From Calvatia gigantea (lineage: Eukaryota; Basidiomycota; Agaricomycetes; Agaricales; Lycoperdaceae), in contig JACAAK010000022.1 in NCBI GenBank assembly GCA_025093985.1, forward strand, positions 1-64,000: a stretch of DNA of 64,000 nt, in the 5' to 3' direction. Under the pieces are notes generated by a model, which saw nothing but the letters and a program-made list of their open reading frames with translations, was not told where the DNA came from and ran no database searches. The position numbers and the translations under genes are program-made. This document shows, piece by piece, positions 1 through 10,471 of this stretch. Every line of letters starts with the position of its first letter. Within the stretch, counting starts at the first letter, position 1.

Positions 1-491
1 TAAGTTCAGATTATAAGAGAGTGTTAAGAGAGTTATAGATTGAGTCTCCACCTAACCAAGTAGAAATAATGGAGTCTACTGGTCAAGTTGAGGGGTTTAT
101 ATACTACAGTGGTGTGCTACTGTATTGTATTGTATTGGTATGTTACTTGTCTAGATATAGTATATAAAAGTTGTACAACTTCAAAGTGGTATGACTTTAA
201 ATTATTATATAAGTCATTCTATTTATGTGTATTAAGTTCTAGGCATAGTCTAGGTATGTTCTAGTCTTAGAGCATTCTAGAACTAAGTAAATATTCATAT
301 TCATAACATACACCCATGCATAATTCTTAGACATCTAAACTCCAGTTGTCTCACCCATGTGACCCATGCTTAATAGACTTTATCTAAGAGATAAGATTAG
401 AGAAATAATAACTAAAGAAATGTATTCATAATATCAATCCAATCCACCCCCAGAACTCATAGATTGAAACAATTTCACCTATCTGTTTTAG

Positions 492-1105
492 GTGACTTTC
501 TGCAAAACTTTTGGGAAGAACTTTCCAATTGTAGCTCCAGCCTACCTCAGGGCCCAAGTAGTGGAAACAGTGGAAGTAGTACAGTTCTTCCTGGAGATTC
601 TGGCTACTTTGGTGGGGGTAATGATAGTAATAACAATAAAGACAAATATGGCAATCACCAGAATAATAGTCTGGAATATGCTGATTATCCTTACTCCAAT
701 CCTGATAATGGTGGAGGCAATAGACCTGAAGGCAATAATGAACCCAAAGAACTATTGGATAATAATGACAATGGTGATAATTGTTATAGATTTCAAATAC
801 ATTGAGGTGCTCATAGTACATCAAGACTTGATGATTATGGACCTTGCAAGCACTGCAATAGAAGGAAAAGAAGAGAGAAAGTTTAACCTAGACAAATGGG
901 CTAGAACTCAAGAGGAATAGAGAGGGCAATTATATGTTAGTACATTCAACTGGACCAAGAACATTATAGACCCCTTGTTTAGACATCTGGAGAAAGGAGA
1001 GATAAAAGAGTATAGACTCTCTGAAGACCAAGACATAACAGCTGTGGAGATAGAGATAATATGGACTGATGACCTTGATAGACACATATTGAACATGAAC
1101 ATATA
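492..1105 (+). pseudogene. Unidentified decayed coding-like stretch
   Basis: One frame stays open from 492 to 1105 apart from a TAG at 918-920. Its second half has a plausible protein composition, rich in charged residues and with two W residues. An overlapping frame (464-805) is rich in G, N, S and D and may be the true reading of the first half, which would imply a frameshift near 800. I recognise no domain. A remnant of a retrotransposon gag is possible but is only a guess from the surroundings. Confidence 0.25.
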
Positions 1106-1724
1106 ATAGATGAAATGTGTAGGAGCTCATAAACTCCTAGATAGTTAATGGATAGTGACTTAGACAATGACTTAGTAGACAAACTAAATAGCCTGCAGGA
1201 CTTAGTAAGATACTGGACTTACCTAATATAAAAACCCTAGTAGAACTATAGATTAAATCTAAGTTTAATCTTCCTTTGACTGGTTGTAACAAGTGTCTTG
1301 TAGTCACTGTATAGCAAATACAACCTTTGATGTATTCTACTTAATATCTCTTATATATGCTCTTGATCTTAGAACACAGGAATATCTTGAGTACACTATG
1401 TTCTTAGGCTTCACCTCTACTTGGCAATCATTTAGGATTAACCACATGTCACAAGGTCTAAGCAGGGATTTGCCCTCTACTGAGACATCACTATTAAAGT
1501 CTTAATATCAGGATTAAACTTTCTTTTGTCAAAGAAAATTCAACAATTATATTCTCCACTAGAGATTGCTCTTATTACTTTATACTGTATAATTCTTGCC
1601 CTTGCCAACTCTCATTCCTTTGTGCTGTATTGACAAGAGTTCTAGACTCTTATTACTTTGTACTGTACCTTGACACACCATTCCAAGTACATTACAGTCT
1701 TCTACCTGTTGTAAGAGGACTCCT

Positions 1725-1945
1725 GACAGAAATTTCCTTTTTTGGACAAAATAAACACATAATTGGACAGGAATGGACAGGAATCTGAATGGAGTCCTGA
1801 AGTACTCCTGAGGACTTTGGACAGGAGTACCTCAGAACTTCTTAGGACTCTGGACAGAACTTGGACAGAAGTACCTCAGGACTCCTTAGAATTCTAGACA
1901 GAACTTGGACAGGAGTGTTTCAGGACTCCTGTCCCTGTAAATACA
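1725..1945. repeat. Degenerate tandem repeat, about 44-bp unit
   Basis: The words GGACAGGAGT, ACCTCAGGACT and GGACAGAACTT recur in order about two and a half times with mismatches. Many of the words are partly self-complementary (ACAGGAGT against ACTCCTGT), so short hairpins are possible. No function is visible. Confidence 0.5.
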
Positions 1946-2131
1946 AAAATAGATTCTTCTGAATTTTTTGTGAAATTTTGACTATATTTTTGTATTTTTT
2001 AGTTAAGTATTACAAAAGTTATTAATGAATATTTCTGGATGGAGTTCTTGGGGAACTCCTTCCCATTCCAGAGAACTCCCATCATTGGAATGGAATTCCT
2101 TTCAGTTCAGTTCCATTCTGGAGGGACCCTC

Positions 2132-2477
2132 TATAAGGACAACCCACAGTCCAAATAGCTTGGGGTGTAAGGCTTTTACAAGTCAGGCAGAGTGGACAAG
2201 CAGGTAACTATAGGGAAATCCTTAGTTATATTACAAACATGTGTACAGACTACTTACCTGCAGAGGGATCCTTAGAGAATTGGATAAGGATCCCCTACAG
2301 GTGTATAGGTTAATATATATTACTTTACTGTCTATTGTCCTATTGTTTCATTATGTATGTAAGTCTGTCATTGTCTGTTGTGATCTCCAGTTGTTGTTTA
2401 TGTCCATACAGCTGAGTGTGGATAAGGGCTGAGGGTTGTGGAATGGTCTGGGGGAATTGTTAGAGGTTGTCCTAATA
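2132..2477 (-). repeat. 3' LTR of gypsy G2
   Basis: This roughly 346-bp repeat is the reverse complement of the G1 LTR, with many transitions. The expected TG and CA ends have decayed to TA (TATAAGG at the left, CCTAATA at the right). The length agrees with the 344-bp 3' LTR of G1. A five-base target duplication cannot be tested because the other end of G2 is missing. Confidence 0.75.
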
Positions 2478-2548
2478 TCTACCTCCCCTCCAAAATCACA
2501 GTGTCTTAATGCATGGTATTGGATTGGTTGGAAGGGAAGTGAGCTGAA
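2132..2548 (-). mobile_element. Gypsy G2, 3' end (LTR plus polypurine tract and end of pol)
   Basis: Read on the minus strand this is the 3' end of a Ty3/gypsy element of the same family as G1. It contains the end of the internal region, a G-rich polypurine tract near 2478-2500, and the 3' LTR. The internal part at 2501-2548 matches G1 just upstream of its own 3' LTR. G1 inserted at 2548/2549, and G2 resumes at 21675. The far (5') part of G2 is not in the window, because element C cuts it at 22687. Confidence 0.8.
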
Positions 2549-2944
2549 TGTCAGGGCAACCCCTGACAGTCCCCCTAAACTACCCCACAATCCTATGCCC
2601 TTACCATACTCAGCTGTATAGACATGAATAATAACTGGAGACTCCAAAGGACAATGACAGACTTACATATATAATGAAACAATAGGACAATGGATAGTAA
2701 AGTAGTATATATTAACCTGTACACCTGTAGGGGACCCTTATCCAATTCTCTAAGGATTCCCCTGCAGGTATGTAGTCTACACAGTCATTTGTAATATAAC
2801 TACAGATTCCCCTGCAGGTATGTAGTCTACACAGTCATTTGTAATATAACTACAGATTCCCCTGCAGTTACCTGGTTATTTGCTTTGCCCATCTCATGAG
2901 TGCCTCATGTCCCCAAGCCACTCAGACTGTGGGTTGCCCTTACA
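2549..2944 (+). repeat. 5' LTR of gypsy G1
   Basis: The LTR starts TGTCAGGGCAAC and ends CCCTTACA. At 396 bp it is about 52 bp longer than the 3' copy because a roughly 50-bp block, starting near GATTCCCCTGCAGG, is present twice in tandem at about 2755-2860. The primer-binding region should follow directly at 2945, but I could not assign a tRNA. Confidence 0.85.
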
Positions 2945-3119
2945 GAAGAATTGGATCTCACAAGAGACCTGGTCACCCACTGGGAATGACTCTGAGAAGT
3001 TCCCCTTGAATACTCCCACCAGCTGACTCCATCTCTACCTACCTAACCTACCTGCCATGCTGGACTAGCCCCAGCCACAATAGTAGCAGGGACAACCACA
3101 GTAGGTTCAACCACAGCTA

Positions 3120-4247
3120 GTGCAGAATATGTCTTCCCTGGAACAAATACTCACACAGCTGCAGAACAGCCTGCAGGAGGTGATAAATTGTCAGGCAGCA
3201 TCCAAACTAAAAGTATATGAAATACTCTTATCCTTACAAGGTCAGATCAGCATGGTGGCTGCTGCAAATGTCCTTGCTCCCTACACTCCACAACCCTCTA
3301 CCAACCATACTCCTACACCTTGGCCACACTCTATATCTACCTAGGCCAAGGTAGCCACCCCATCTGACTTTGATGGAAACTGCTCCAGAGATTGTGCATT
3401 CCTCAACTCCTGTTACATCTACCTTTGGTTGTACAAGAATCAGTTCAAGGACAAAGATGCCCAGATCCTGTGGGCATTGTCATACATGAAGAGCAGCTGT
3501 ATGGCTAAGTGGGCCAAAAATGTAATGCATTGGGAGAAGCAACACCCAGGACAAACCTGCTTCCTCAGTTGGGAAGATTTTTCTACTGAGTTCCATAAGC
3601 ACTTCTTTCCCATGGATGTAAAGGCTGCTGCAGTCAACATTCTAGAGGACACAGGATACCACCAGAGCAACTGGAATGTCAACGACTACCTTAATAACTT
3701 CCACAACCTTATTTCAGACTCAAGGTACACTGATCTGAAGATAGTAGTCATTAAATTCCGGCATGGACTTCAGCCAACAATCCAGAACACAGTAGCCACC
3801 ATAATCTCAGGATGCCCCTGGGACAATGACATAAAAGGCTGGTACACTGCAGCTCAATGCATAGACCAGGTGAGGGTGGCCAATGATGCCTTTCAAGCTA
3901 CCACCCACTCTAACCTGCCACTTCTGAAACCAAAGCCCCTCTGTTCCCTTCCACTCCCATTGGTTACTGTTCCACCTCTATCCATTCAACCCATCCTGTC
4001 TCTCAGCACCCCTGCATCCATGGAGGTAGATGCCTCTTGCAAAGCTGCTCCACTCCTGTCCACCTGCTACTATTGCAAAAAGGTTGGACATGTTAAATCT
4101 GAATACCCTCTTAGACATAACATCTGTCACCTGACTGCAGATGAGGAAGATGACCTCCTTATGAGACTCCTGGCCAAGAAAGACATAAGAGAAGCAATGG
4201 ACTTGGCTCAAGCAGCTGAAGAAGTGGAAGAAGCAGATTTTCAGTAG
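3120..4247 (+). pseudogene. gag of gypsy G1 (decayed)
   Basis: This is a gag-type capsid and nucleocapsid protein. One frame runs through 3120-4247 with a single TAG at 3342-3344, which probably arose from CAG. The middle resembles the retrotransposon gag fold (a helical W- and F-rich segment at about residues 110-240). Near the C-terminus is a CCHC knuckle, CYYCKKVGHVKSEY, whose last cysteine is now tyrosine. That change and the stop are both transitions. The tail is acidic and glutamate-rich. The start was taken at the first ATG after the LTR leader. Confidence 0.75.
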
Positions 4248-4479
4248 AGCAGTGGATAGAACATATGCCCTTGCTGCAAGATGTAAATAGGTTCAGTGTG
4301 CTACCCATAGACAAAATAAATGATCCTTCACCCTCACCTACACTTAAACTGAAAGCCACACTATAGAAAACCCCCTCACTACCTCACTGTCCTAAGTGGA
4401 AAAAGCATCTTCTGCCCAAACCTGTCATAGCCACACTGGACCAGCATAGGACTTTGCTCATGCTACAAGTAGAACTGGA

Positions 4480-5158
4480 AACTATGGACACAGCAGAATG
4501 CCACAGAGTATGTGCTCTTGTGGATAGCAGTACAACTAGCTCTTTCATTGACCAAGACTATATATAGACCAACAAACTCAATACCCACACACTTTCCTAC
4601 CTGTTCACAGTCTACAACATCAATGGCTCAGAAAATGAGGCTGGTTAGATAACAAAGGTTATAGACATCATCCTTCAATACTACAACTACTCAGAATACT
4701 CACTACTCATAGTCACCAGACTTGGCCACCAAGACTTGCTTCTTGGATATACTTGGCTCAAACAATATAACCCTGACATCAATTGGTAGATGGGTGAAGT
4801 CAAAATGTCCCACTGTCCATCCAAGTATAAAGAATGCAAAGTTAAAGCTAAAGCTGAGGCCTGTGCCTATCACCTCCAGATCTGCTGTATCCATGCCTAT
4901 ATTCTAGGCTCCTTTCCTGCCTTGGTAGAAGAAGTGGAAGAAGAGGACAAGTCACCTGCCATGCCACCCACTCCCACAGATCTCTATAAGGATGATGACT
5001 ACATCTTCACTATCAACCTCCTTCCCTATCTGGAAGAGATTTGTGTAATGGGTACCATGTTCCAACAGCTAGCTAAGGCCTTTCACTACAACTCCCAATT
5101 ATCCAACTCATCCACCGGATTTAGGGAAATAGTGCCCTCCTACCTCCATAACTTCTAA
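4480..5158 (+). pseudogene. Protease region of gypsy G1 (decayed)
   Basis: The translated segment around 4510-4530 contains LVDSST, a degenerate form of the aspartic protease D-S/T-G motif. It is followed by the usual downstream LLLGYTWL-type motif near 4740. Several stops interrupt it (for example near 4561 and 4649). An open stretch at 4790-5158 links protease to RT. The role would be processing of gag-pol in the particle; this copy is inactive. Confidence 0.65.
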
Positions 5159-6336
5159 GCTGTGTTTGCCAAGGAGTCTTTTAATACACTACCTGAGCAT
5201 TGACTATGGGATCATACAATTGAGCTTATCCCAGGTGCTGACCTAAAAGGCTGCAAGGTTTACCCACTCTCACCTACTGAGCAGTTGCAATTGGACAAGT
5301 TCATATAGGAGAACCTCTCATCCAGCCACATCTATCTCTCTAAATCCCCTATGGCCTCACCCATCTTCTTCATCAAGAAGAAGGATGGATCCCTCTGTCT
5401 CATCCAGGACTACTGTGCTCTCAATGCCATCATGGTGAAGAACAAGTACTCTCTCCCACTCATATCTAAACTTATTGCACAACTTTACAGAGCCAAGTAT
5501 TTCACCAAGCTGGATGTTCAATGGGGATTCAATAATGTGTGGATTAAGCTGGGCAATAAGTGGAAGACTGCATTCCAGACAAATTGTGGGTTATTCAAGC
5601 TGCTTGTCATGTTCTTTGGCCTCACCAATAGCCCTACCACCTTCCAAACTATAATGAACAACATCTTCTACAAGCTCATCTTGGAGGGCATTGTCATGGT
5701 GTACATGGACAACATCCTCATCTTCACTAAGACCATTAAAGAGCACCAGGAGGTCATCTGCCAGGTTTTGCAAATTCTCAAACAGCACCAGCTTTTCCTC
5801 AAACCTGAGAAGTATGAGTTCAAGAAGATCTGCATCAAGTACCTTGGTCTCATTATATTGGAGAATAGTGTTGAGATAAACCTGGTCAAAGTCATAGGAG
5901 TATAAGACTGGCCCACTCCAGCTGATGTGGGGGAAACACAGACATTTCTAGAATTCACCAACTTCTACCATCACTTTATCCATGACTTCTCCTACATAGC
6001 CTGCCCACTCTTTGACCTCACTAAGGTGGATACCAAGTGGAAATGGGGCCCCATGGAAGAAACAGCTTTCTGGACACTCAAGGATATAGTCATCTCCTCC
6101 CCCATCTTTCTCTCACCTAATAACTTTGCTCCCTTCCATGTTGAGGCAAATAGCTCAGACTTTGCAACAGATACAGTTCTTTCCCAGAAAGTGGCAGACT
6201 TGGACCAATGACACCCAGTAGCATTCTATTTGAAATCCCTCTCAGCAGTTGAACAGAATTATGAGATCTACAACAAGGAAATACTGGTGATTATCCATGC
6301 ACTAGAAGAGTGAAGATACTTTCTCAAAGGTGCATG
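5159..6336 (+). pseudogene. Reverse transcriptase and start of RNase H of gypsy G1
   Basis: The RT fingers and palm are clear from about 5351, with FIKKKDGSL, the TKLDVQWGFNN motif A region and FFGLTNSPTTF. The catalytic box reads YMDN instead of YMDD at about 5702-5713, a G-to-A loss of the second aspartate. The connection and RNase H begin near 5927 and stay open to 6211. Stops occur at 5903-5905 and after 6211. The reading resumes on the other side of element A at 19514 inside the same RNase H motif. Confidence 0.8.
6332..6336. repeat. Target-site duplication of element A, left copy
   Basis: GCATG here is repeated exactly at 19509-19513. Removing element A and one copy restores the RNase H reading frame of G1, which confirms both element borders. 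Confidence 0.92.
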
Positions 6337-6884
6337 TGTTACAATTGGGTTACATGGGATATCGGCTGAAGGTTAGCCGCCAGGTGATGTCAGGTGAGAA
6401 CATATGGAGTGGGTGAATTCAGACGAGTACGAGATTTGAACTCAGCAGCTTCAACATATGTGTTGTGCCTTCCTGCTGTCGTTGAAGTCTGTATTTCAGG
6501 AGGGAGTAGGGTCAGAGGGTTAGAGGAACAGAGACAGAGAGGAACAGGATCAGAGGGCGTAATCATGGTTGATAATCAGACTGAGGATTTACAAGCATGG
6601 GGACTAGGTTTATATACTAGTCTGAAAAGTGGGAAGTACGAAAGTAATGGTGAACAAAGAATGGATGGCCGCCGAGGATGGCTGTCTAACAAGACACTGG
6701 GATTGAGTTCTAACTATAAGGCGATAGCAGAGAAGTTGAAGGGAATGGAGATTAAGATGGCAAATAGGATATTGGACTGACTGACAGAAAGAATGAAGAG
6801 CACCCAATGCAGCCAGACTAAGGTAATGATGACTACAAGCAGGGGAAGCGGATGAGAGCGGGCGAATGTGCGCAGGTCATGACA
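6337..6884 (-). repeat. 3' LTR of gypsy A
   Basis: On the plus strand it reads TGTTACAATTGG to GGTCATGACA. It is 548 bp against 537 bp for the other copy. The adjoining GTATCCCCC (6885-6893) is, on the minus strand, a GGGGGATAC polypurine tract. That places this copy at the 3' end of a minus-strand element. Confidence 0.88.
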
Positions 6885-6938
6885 GTATCCCCCATTAGGG
6901 CCGAGCCCTCGAGGCCATGAAATTGAACTGTGGGAATC

Positions 6939-6968
6939 TCCAATTAGACTTTTGATGGTGCATATAAA
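6939..6968 (+). promoter_or_regulatory. Putative promoter of the antisense gene in element A
   Basis: CCAAT (about 6940) and CATATAAATT (TATAAA at 6963-6968) stand just inside the LTR border and about 65 bp upstream of the plus-strand ATG at 7032. This is the expected spacing for an RNA polymerase II core promoter, so the antisense gene may be transcribed independently of the element's LTR. Confidence 0.5.
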
Positions 6969-7031
6969 TTCCATCACCTTGGAAATTTTACGGTCCCATT
7001 CTCTACTCTAACCACCACCTTGACCACTCCC

Positions 7032-8143
7032 ATGTCTAGCTCCAACAAGAAAACTGCCATGGAGAAATGGGCTGAGCTGGAGGCCATGCATGAATGCAAG
7101 CGGCTCAAGCTGGAAAGGCAGGAGGAGGCGGAATGGCAGGCAGAACACGAGCTGCACAAATTGGAGGAGAGCGAGGAGTGAGAAAGGCAGGAACAGGTGG
7201 AACGAGAAGCATAGGAAAAGAAGGAGCAGGAGGAGCAAGAGGTACGGGAGAGGAAGGAATGTGAGGAACGAGAGGCGCAGGAGAAGGAGCAACATGAAGA
7301 GTTGGCATAGGTGAGTAAACGTGAAGGAAAGTGTAAGGCCACTGATGATGCAGATAAAAAGATAGCGGCCGAGAAGTGACATCAACAGAAGATTATGAAG
7401 GAGTGGGTTGGGAAGGTGCCGCCATCATTGAAAAGGAAATGCGTTGATGAAGAGTTGGATTCCGGAGGCAAGGCAGACCCGGACTGGAGGGAATTGGGTG
7501 AGGATGAGCCAACTGCTGTTGACAGAAAGAAGGTCAAGATGGGTGGACCTAATAAGTGTAAGCAATGTCTTGACAACAGCGATCCTTGCACAATCAGGGA
7601 GTCGACATCAAGGTAAGTGACACTTAGCTTTCCAGTGATTGTGCTAATGACCGTTCTAGTTGCAAGGTCACCAAGTGCCTCGAATGTTTGCTGTCAAAGA
7701 AGGCCTGTCACCTTCCATCCGCCCATCATCGGCCGAACACTGTTACCACCCAAGTATCTCAGGTCAGCAATAATCAACTCACAGCTTTTCTTACTCGCCA
7801 AAACGATATCCTGGAGCGGATTGCATCCGTTATGGAGGATTAAGGGGTGAGGACGGATCAGCTGATTGAGATTGGAGAGGAGCAGTTGCTGTGGCTGGAG
7901 TGGGCAAATGAGCTCAGAAGGAATGTCAAGGCCACAATCATCAGGAATGGTGGGTATCAGTACAGCATTGGGCTGATGGTCCAGAAGGTGATGAATGCCC
8001 AGGCACTGGCAGATGACGACAACGATGAGGATGACAATGAGGAAGCGGGCGAGTTGGGTGAAACCCAGGAGGAAATGGAGGTAGTAATGGAGGTAGAGAG
8101 AGGAGTGGACGAAGTGACTGAGTTGGGTAAAGCTGCCCAGTGA
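7032..8143 (+). pseudogene. Antisense spliced gene: charged coiled-coil-like region plus Zn2Cys6-like cluster
   Basis: This gene faces pol at the 3' end of element A. Exon 1 is 7032-7612, a 47-bp intron is 7613-7659 (GTAAGT donor, TGCTAAT branch-like site, CTAG acceptor), and exon 2 is 7660-8143, about 354 codons. The N-terminal 120 residues are almost all E, K, R and Q, suggesting a coiled coil. After splicing, the cysteines read CX2CX6C, about 13 residues, CX2CX6C, the fungal Zn2Cys6 spacing. The C-terminus is acidic (runs of D and E). In-frame stops at 7179, 7212, 7308, 7377 and 7841 are all explained by C-to-T changes from CGA, CAG or CAA. It could be a regulator of the element or a captured host gene; function is unknown. 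Confidence 0.6.
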
Positions 8144-8204
8144 TCTGTGGCCATCTTTTCCTTGTATTTTGGACTTTACATAAATTTGATAATTGATAAT
8201 GAGC

Positions 8205-8234
8205 AATAAACTGATTTGTCTGTCTGTAAATAAA
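8205..8234 (+). terminator. Poly(A) signals of the antisense gene
   Basis: Two AATAAA hexamers lie at 8205-8210 and 8229-8234, 60-90 bp after the plus-strand stop at 8141-8143. They sit just before the convergent pol stop at 8264. They support a real plus-strand transcription unit. Confidence 0.5.
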
Positions 8235-8263
8235 GTGTGAAAGAAATTTAAGTAAGGAAAAAA

Positions 8264-9618
8264 TCATAGAGTGTTCAAAGGTCCAGGCTTAGAAGGATAA
8301 GAGGAATGAAAGTCTGCAAGAAGTTCAGCCGCATGTGCTAGCTCAGTAGCAGGTAACCAGGAAGACTCTTCTTCAGTGTCTTCATAACTTAACCAGATGA
8401 CTTTGTACAAAAGCTTGCAAGCTCGCTGGCAGTCAATTTTCGAGTCAACAATGCAAGCAATTTCATACTCCAGTTCACCTTCAACCTCGACAGGTGGGGG
8501 AGGTGGCTCAGAGCGGCCATTGAAGGTGTTGGATGTGGCAGGTTCTAGCATAGAGACATGGAAAACTGGGTGAACAGCGTGAAGTGAGTCAGGAAGTTTG
8601 AGAGTGAATGAAATGGAACCAGGTTGTGCTATAATCTCATAAGGACTGAGATACTTCTCAGAGAGCTTTTTGGATGGCCGAGTCGTGCGGAAGAACTTGG
8701 CCTTGACGAAGACTTTCTGACCGATGGTGAAGTCAGGTGAAGGAAGTCTGTGGGCATCAGCAGATGTCTGGTAATGTCCTTGAGCAAGTTTGATCTCAGC
8801 CTTTAGCACATCATGGAGTTCGTCGAGGTCGACAATGAATTGTCAGGCCTGCCTAGAAGCTAAATCTCTCTTGGGGTAAACTGTGATGTTCAGGTGATAA
8901 CCCTTGTTAGTGAAGAATGGGGAAACACCAGTCATGGCACTAGGAGCATTGTTGTAAGTGAGCTCAGCTAGTGGAAGTAATTCTGCCCAGTTGTCCTGCT
9001 GATAATTGCAGTAGACACAAATGTATTGCTTGAGGGTCTGGTTGGTCCATTCAGTCTGTCCATTACCTTCAGGGTGATAACCCAAAGTGAAATGCAACTT
9101 CATGTCCAGTGCTTTTCCAAGCAACCGGAAGAAGTGCAAGACAAACTCGGAGCCGCGATCAGATGTGATGTGTTTGGGAATACCATGCTTTGAGAATACA
9201 TGAATGATGAATAGTTGGGCCAGCTCGGCTGATGTGATTATGTCGTGGGTAGGAATGAACAGGGATTGTTTGGTGAGTCTGTCGACGATAACGAGGATAG
9301 TATCGAACTCAGAGGAGGTAGGGAGCTTCTCAATGAAGTCCATAGAGATAGAGTTCCAGGGTCATTCAGGGATGGGGAGTTGCTTGAGAAGTTCGTATGG
9401 CCTATGGTGCTGCAGTTTAGATTGCATACAAGTGACACATGACTTACAGAAGTCCTTGACAGCTGACCGGATGTCAGGCCAAGTATAGTCTCTGTGGATG
9501 AGTTCGAGAGTCTTGTTCTGACTGAAGTGGCCAGAGAGGATGTGATCATGTTTGTACTGTAAGACTCAAAGTCGTAACTTGTTAGCATCAGGAACGTAGA
9601 TCCTGTCATCAAGGCAGA
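8264..9618 (-). pseudogene. Integrase and chromodomain of gypsy A
   Basis: Read on the minus strand, 9618-9344 has the HHCC zinc-binding part (HDH...GHFSQ and CKSCVTCMQ) with a few stops. The catalytic core at 9343-8843 has MDFIEKLP, TSDRGSEF and EGNGQTEWTN, so the D, D and E are all present. After a stop near 8840, 8809-8264 holds the C-terminal SH3-like part and a chromodomain (EYEIACIVDSK ... LLYKVIWLSYED...SSWLP). The chromodomain is expected to bind modified histone tails and direct insertion. Translation stops at 8264, next to the 3' end of the antisense gene. Confidence 0.82.
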
Positions 9619-9623
9619 GAAAA

Positions 9624-10251
9624 TGTTACGAACTTACCACACCCCCGGGCTCTCCGAACTAACGTATTAACCTTCTGTACAGACTTTCCATTCTTTCCCC
9701 TGTATACCCCGGTCCGTTCTTTATTTATTTATCACATGTACTTCTACCTTTACTTCTTATGATTCATTCTGAATCATGTTCCTGTTTCACCTTCATCTTT
9801 TCCCATCATCGTACTTCTCCTTACCTGACTCTATCTTCTTATGACTCATACTCGTTCTTCTGTATTCATCTCACCTATCCCTACGATTCCTTAGATTACC
9901 AATTAACCCGTAGTAGTTCTCATTGACTCATATCTACTTACTACGTAATCTCTCATCTCTTATTCGTAGCTAGTATATAAACCTTAAGTAGTACTTTGTA
10001 TTACTTCAGGTTATTCTAGTAACAAGCTTCCTTATCTTCGCTCGTCTGCTACAAGGCTAACAACCTTGGGGACTGCAGTGACACTTAACTCGGACTTCTC
10101 AGGCAAGCGTGAGCTTCTACTCGAGGGAGCGATCCGAAGCCTGCACAGAAGTCATTGAGACTTGTTGAATACTCCTGGGCTATAGCGTTGAACCTCTCCC
10201 TGAGTGGAGACGATCCGGGCCCGGTTGCGAAGTAAGGTAACGCACGTAACA
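9624..10251 (+). repeat. 5' LTR of gypsy B
   Basis: It starts TGTTACGAACTTACC and ends CGCACGTAACA. A TATATAAA box at 9974-9981 marks the likely promoter, with the transcript starting shortly after. A leader of about 220 bp separates the LTR from the gag ATG. Confidence 0.92.
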
Positions 10252-10471
10252 TAAGAATAACCTCCACCTCCTTTCTCTCGTTTCTATACGACTCCAGTCT
10301 CTTACGGCCAGCTTCTGCCAACTATCCCTCCATCCAGTTGACGTTGAGAAGCCTTCCCGGTAATAGGGTTAAGAAGAGTGGAACTTCGGGTCCACTGACT
10401 TGTTTATCTGTCCTCCGCCAAGTAGCGTTGAGAAGAGCGGGCCTGGCTACCGCTATCTGTCTTTCTTCACC

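Larger units (their letters stand above)
1..2131. other. AT-rich unassigned repeat-like region
   Basis: This stretch has no confident gene. It is AT-rich and contains simple TATTG runs near 125-140, a TATA-like GTTTATATACTAC near 108, a decayed coding-like stretch (492-1105), two imperfect copies of a CTCTTATTACTTT motif near 1569 and 1647, and a degenerate tandem repeat at about 1725-1945. It ends where the LTR of gypsy G2 begins. It may be an older LTR element whose other half lies to the left of the window, but I could not match it to any family. Confidence 0.5.

Noticed and set aside
426..824. Minus-strand ORF rich in tyrosine and histidine
   Set aside because: Its odd composition and its overlap with an equally open plus-strand frame suggest a shadow of a low-complexity region.
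6394..6780. 128-codon plus-strand ORF in the LTR of element A
   Set aside because: It lies wholly inside the LTR, is not open to the same extent in the other LTR copy, and runs antisense to the element.
7008..7385. Minus-strand leucine- and serine-rich ORFs opposite the antisense gene, which could look like membrane proteins
   Set aside because: They are the complement of a GAG/AAG-rich coiled-coil stretch, which always gives L- and S-rich shadows.
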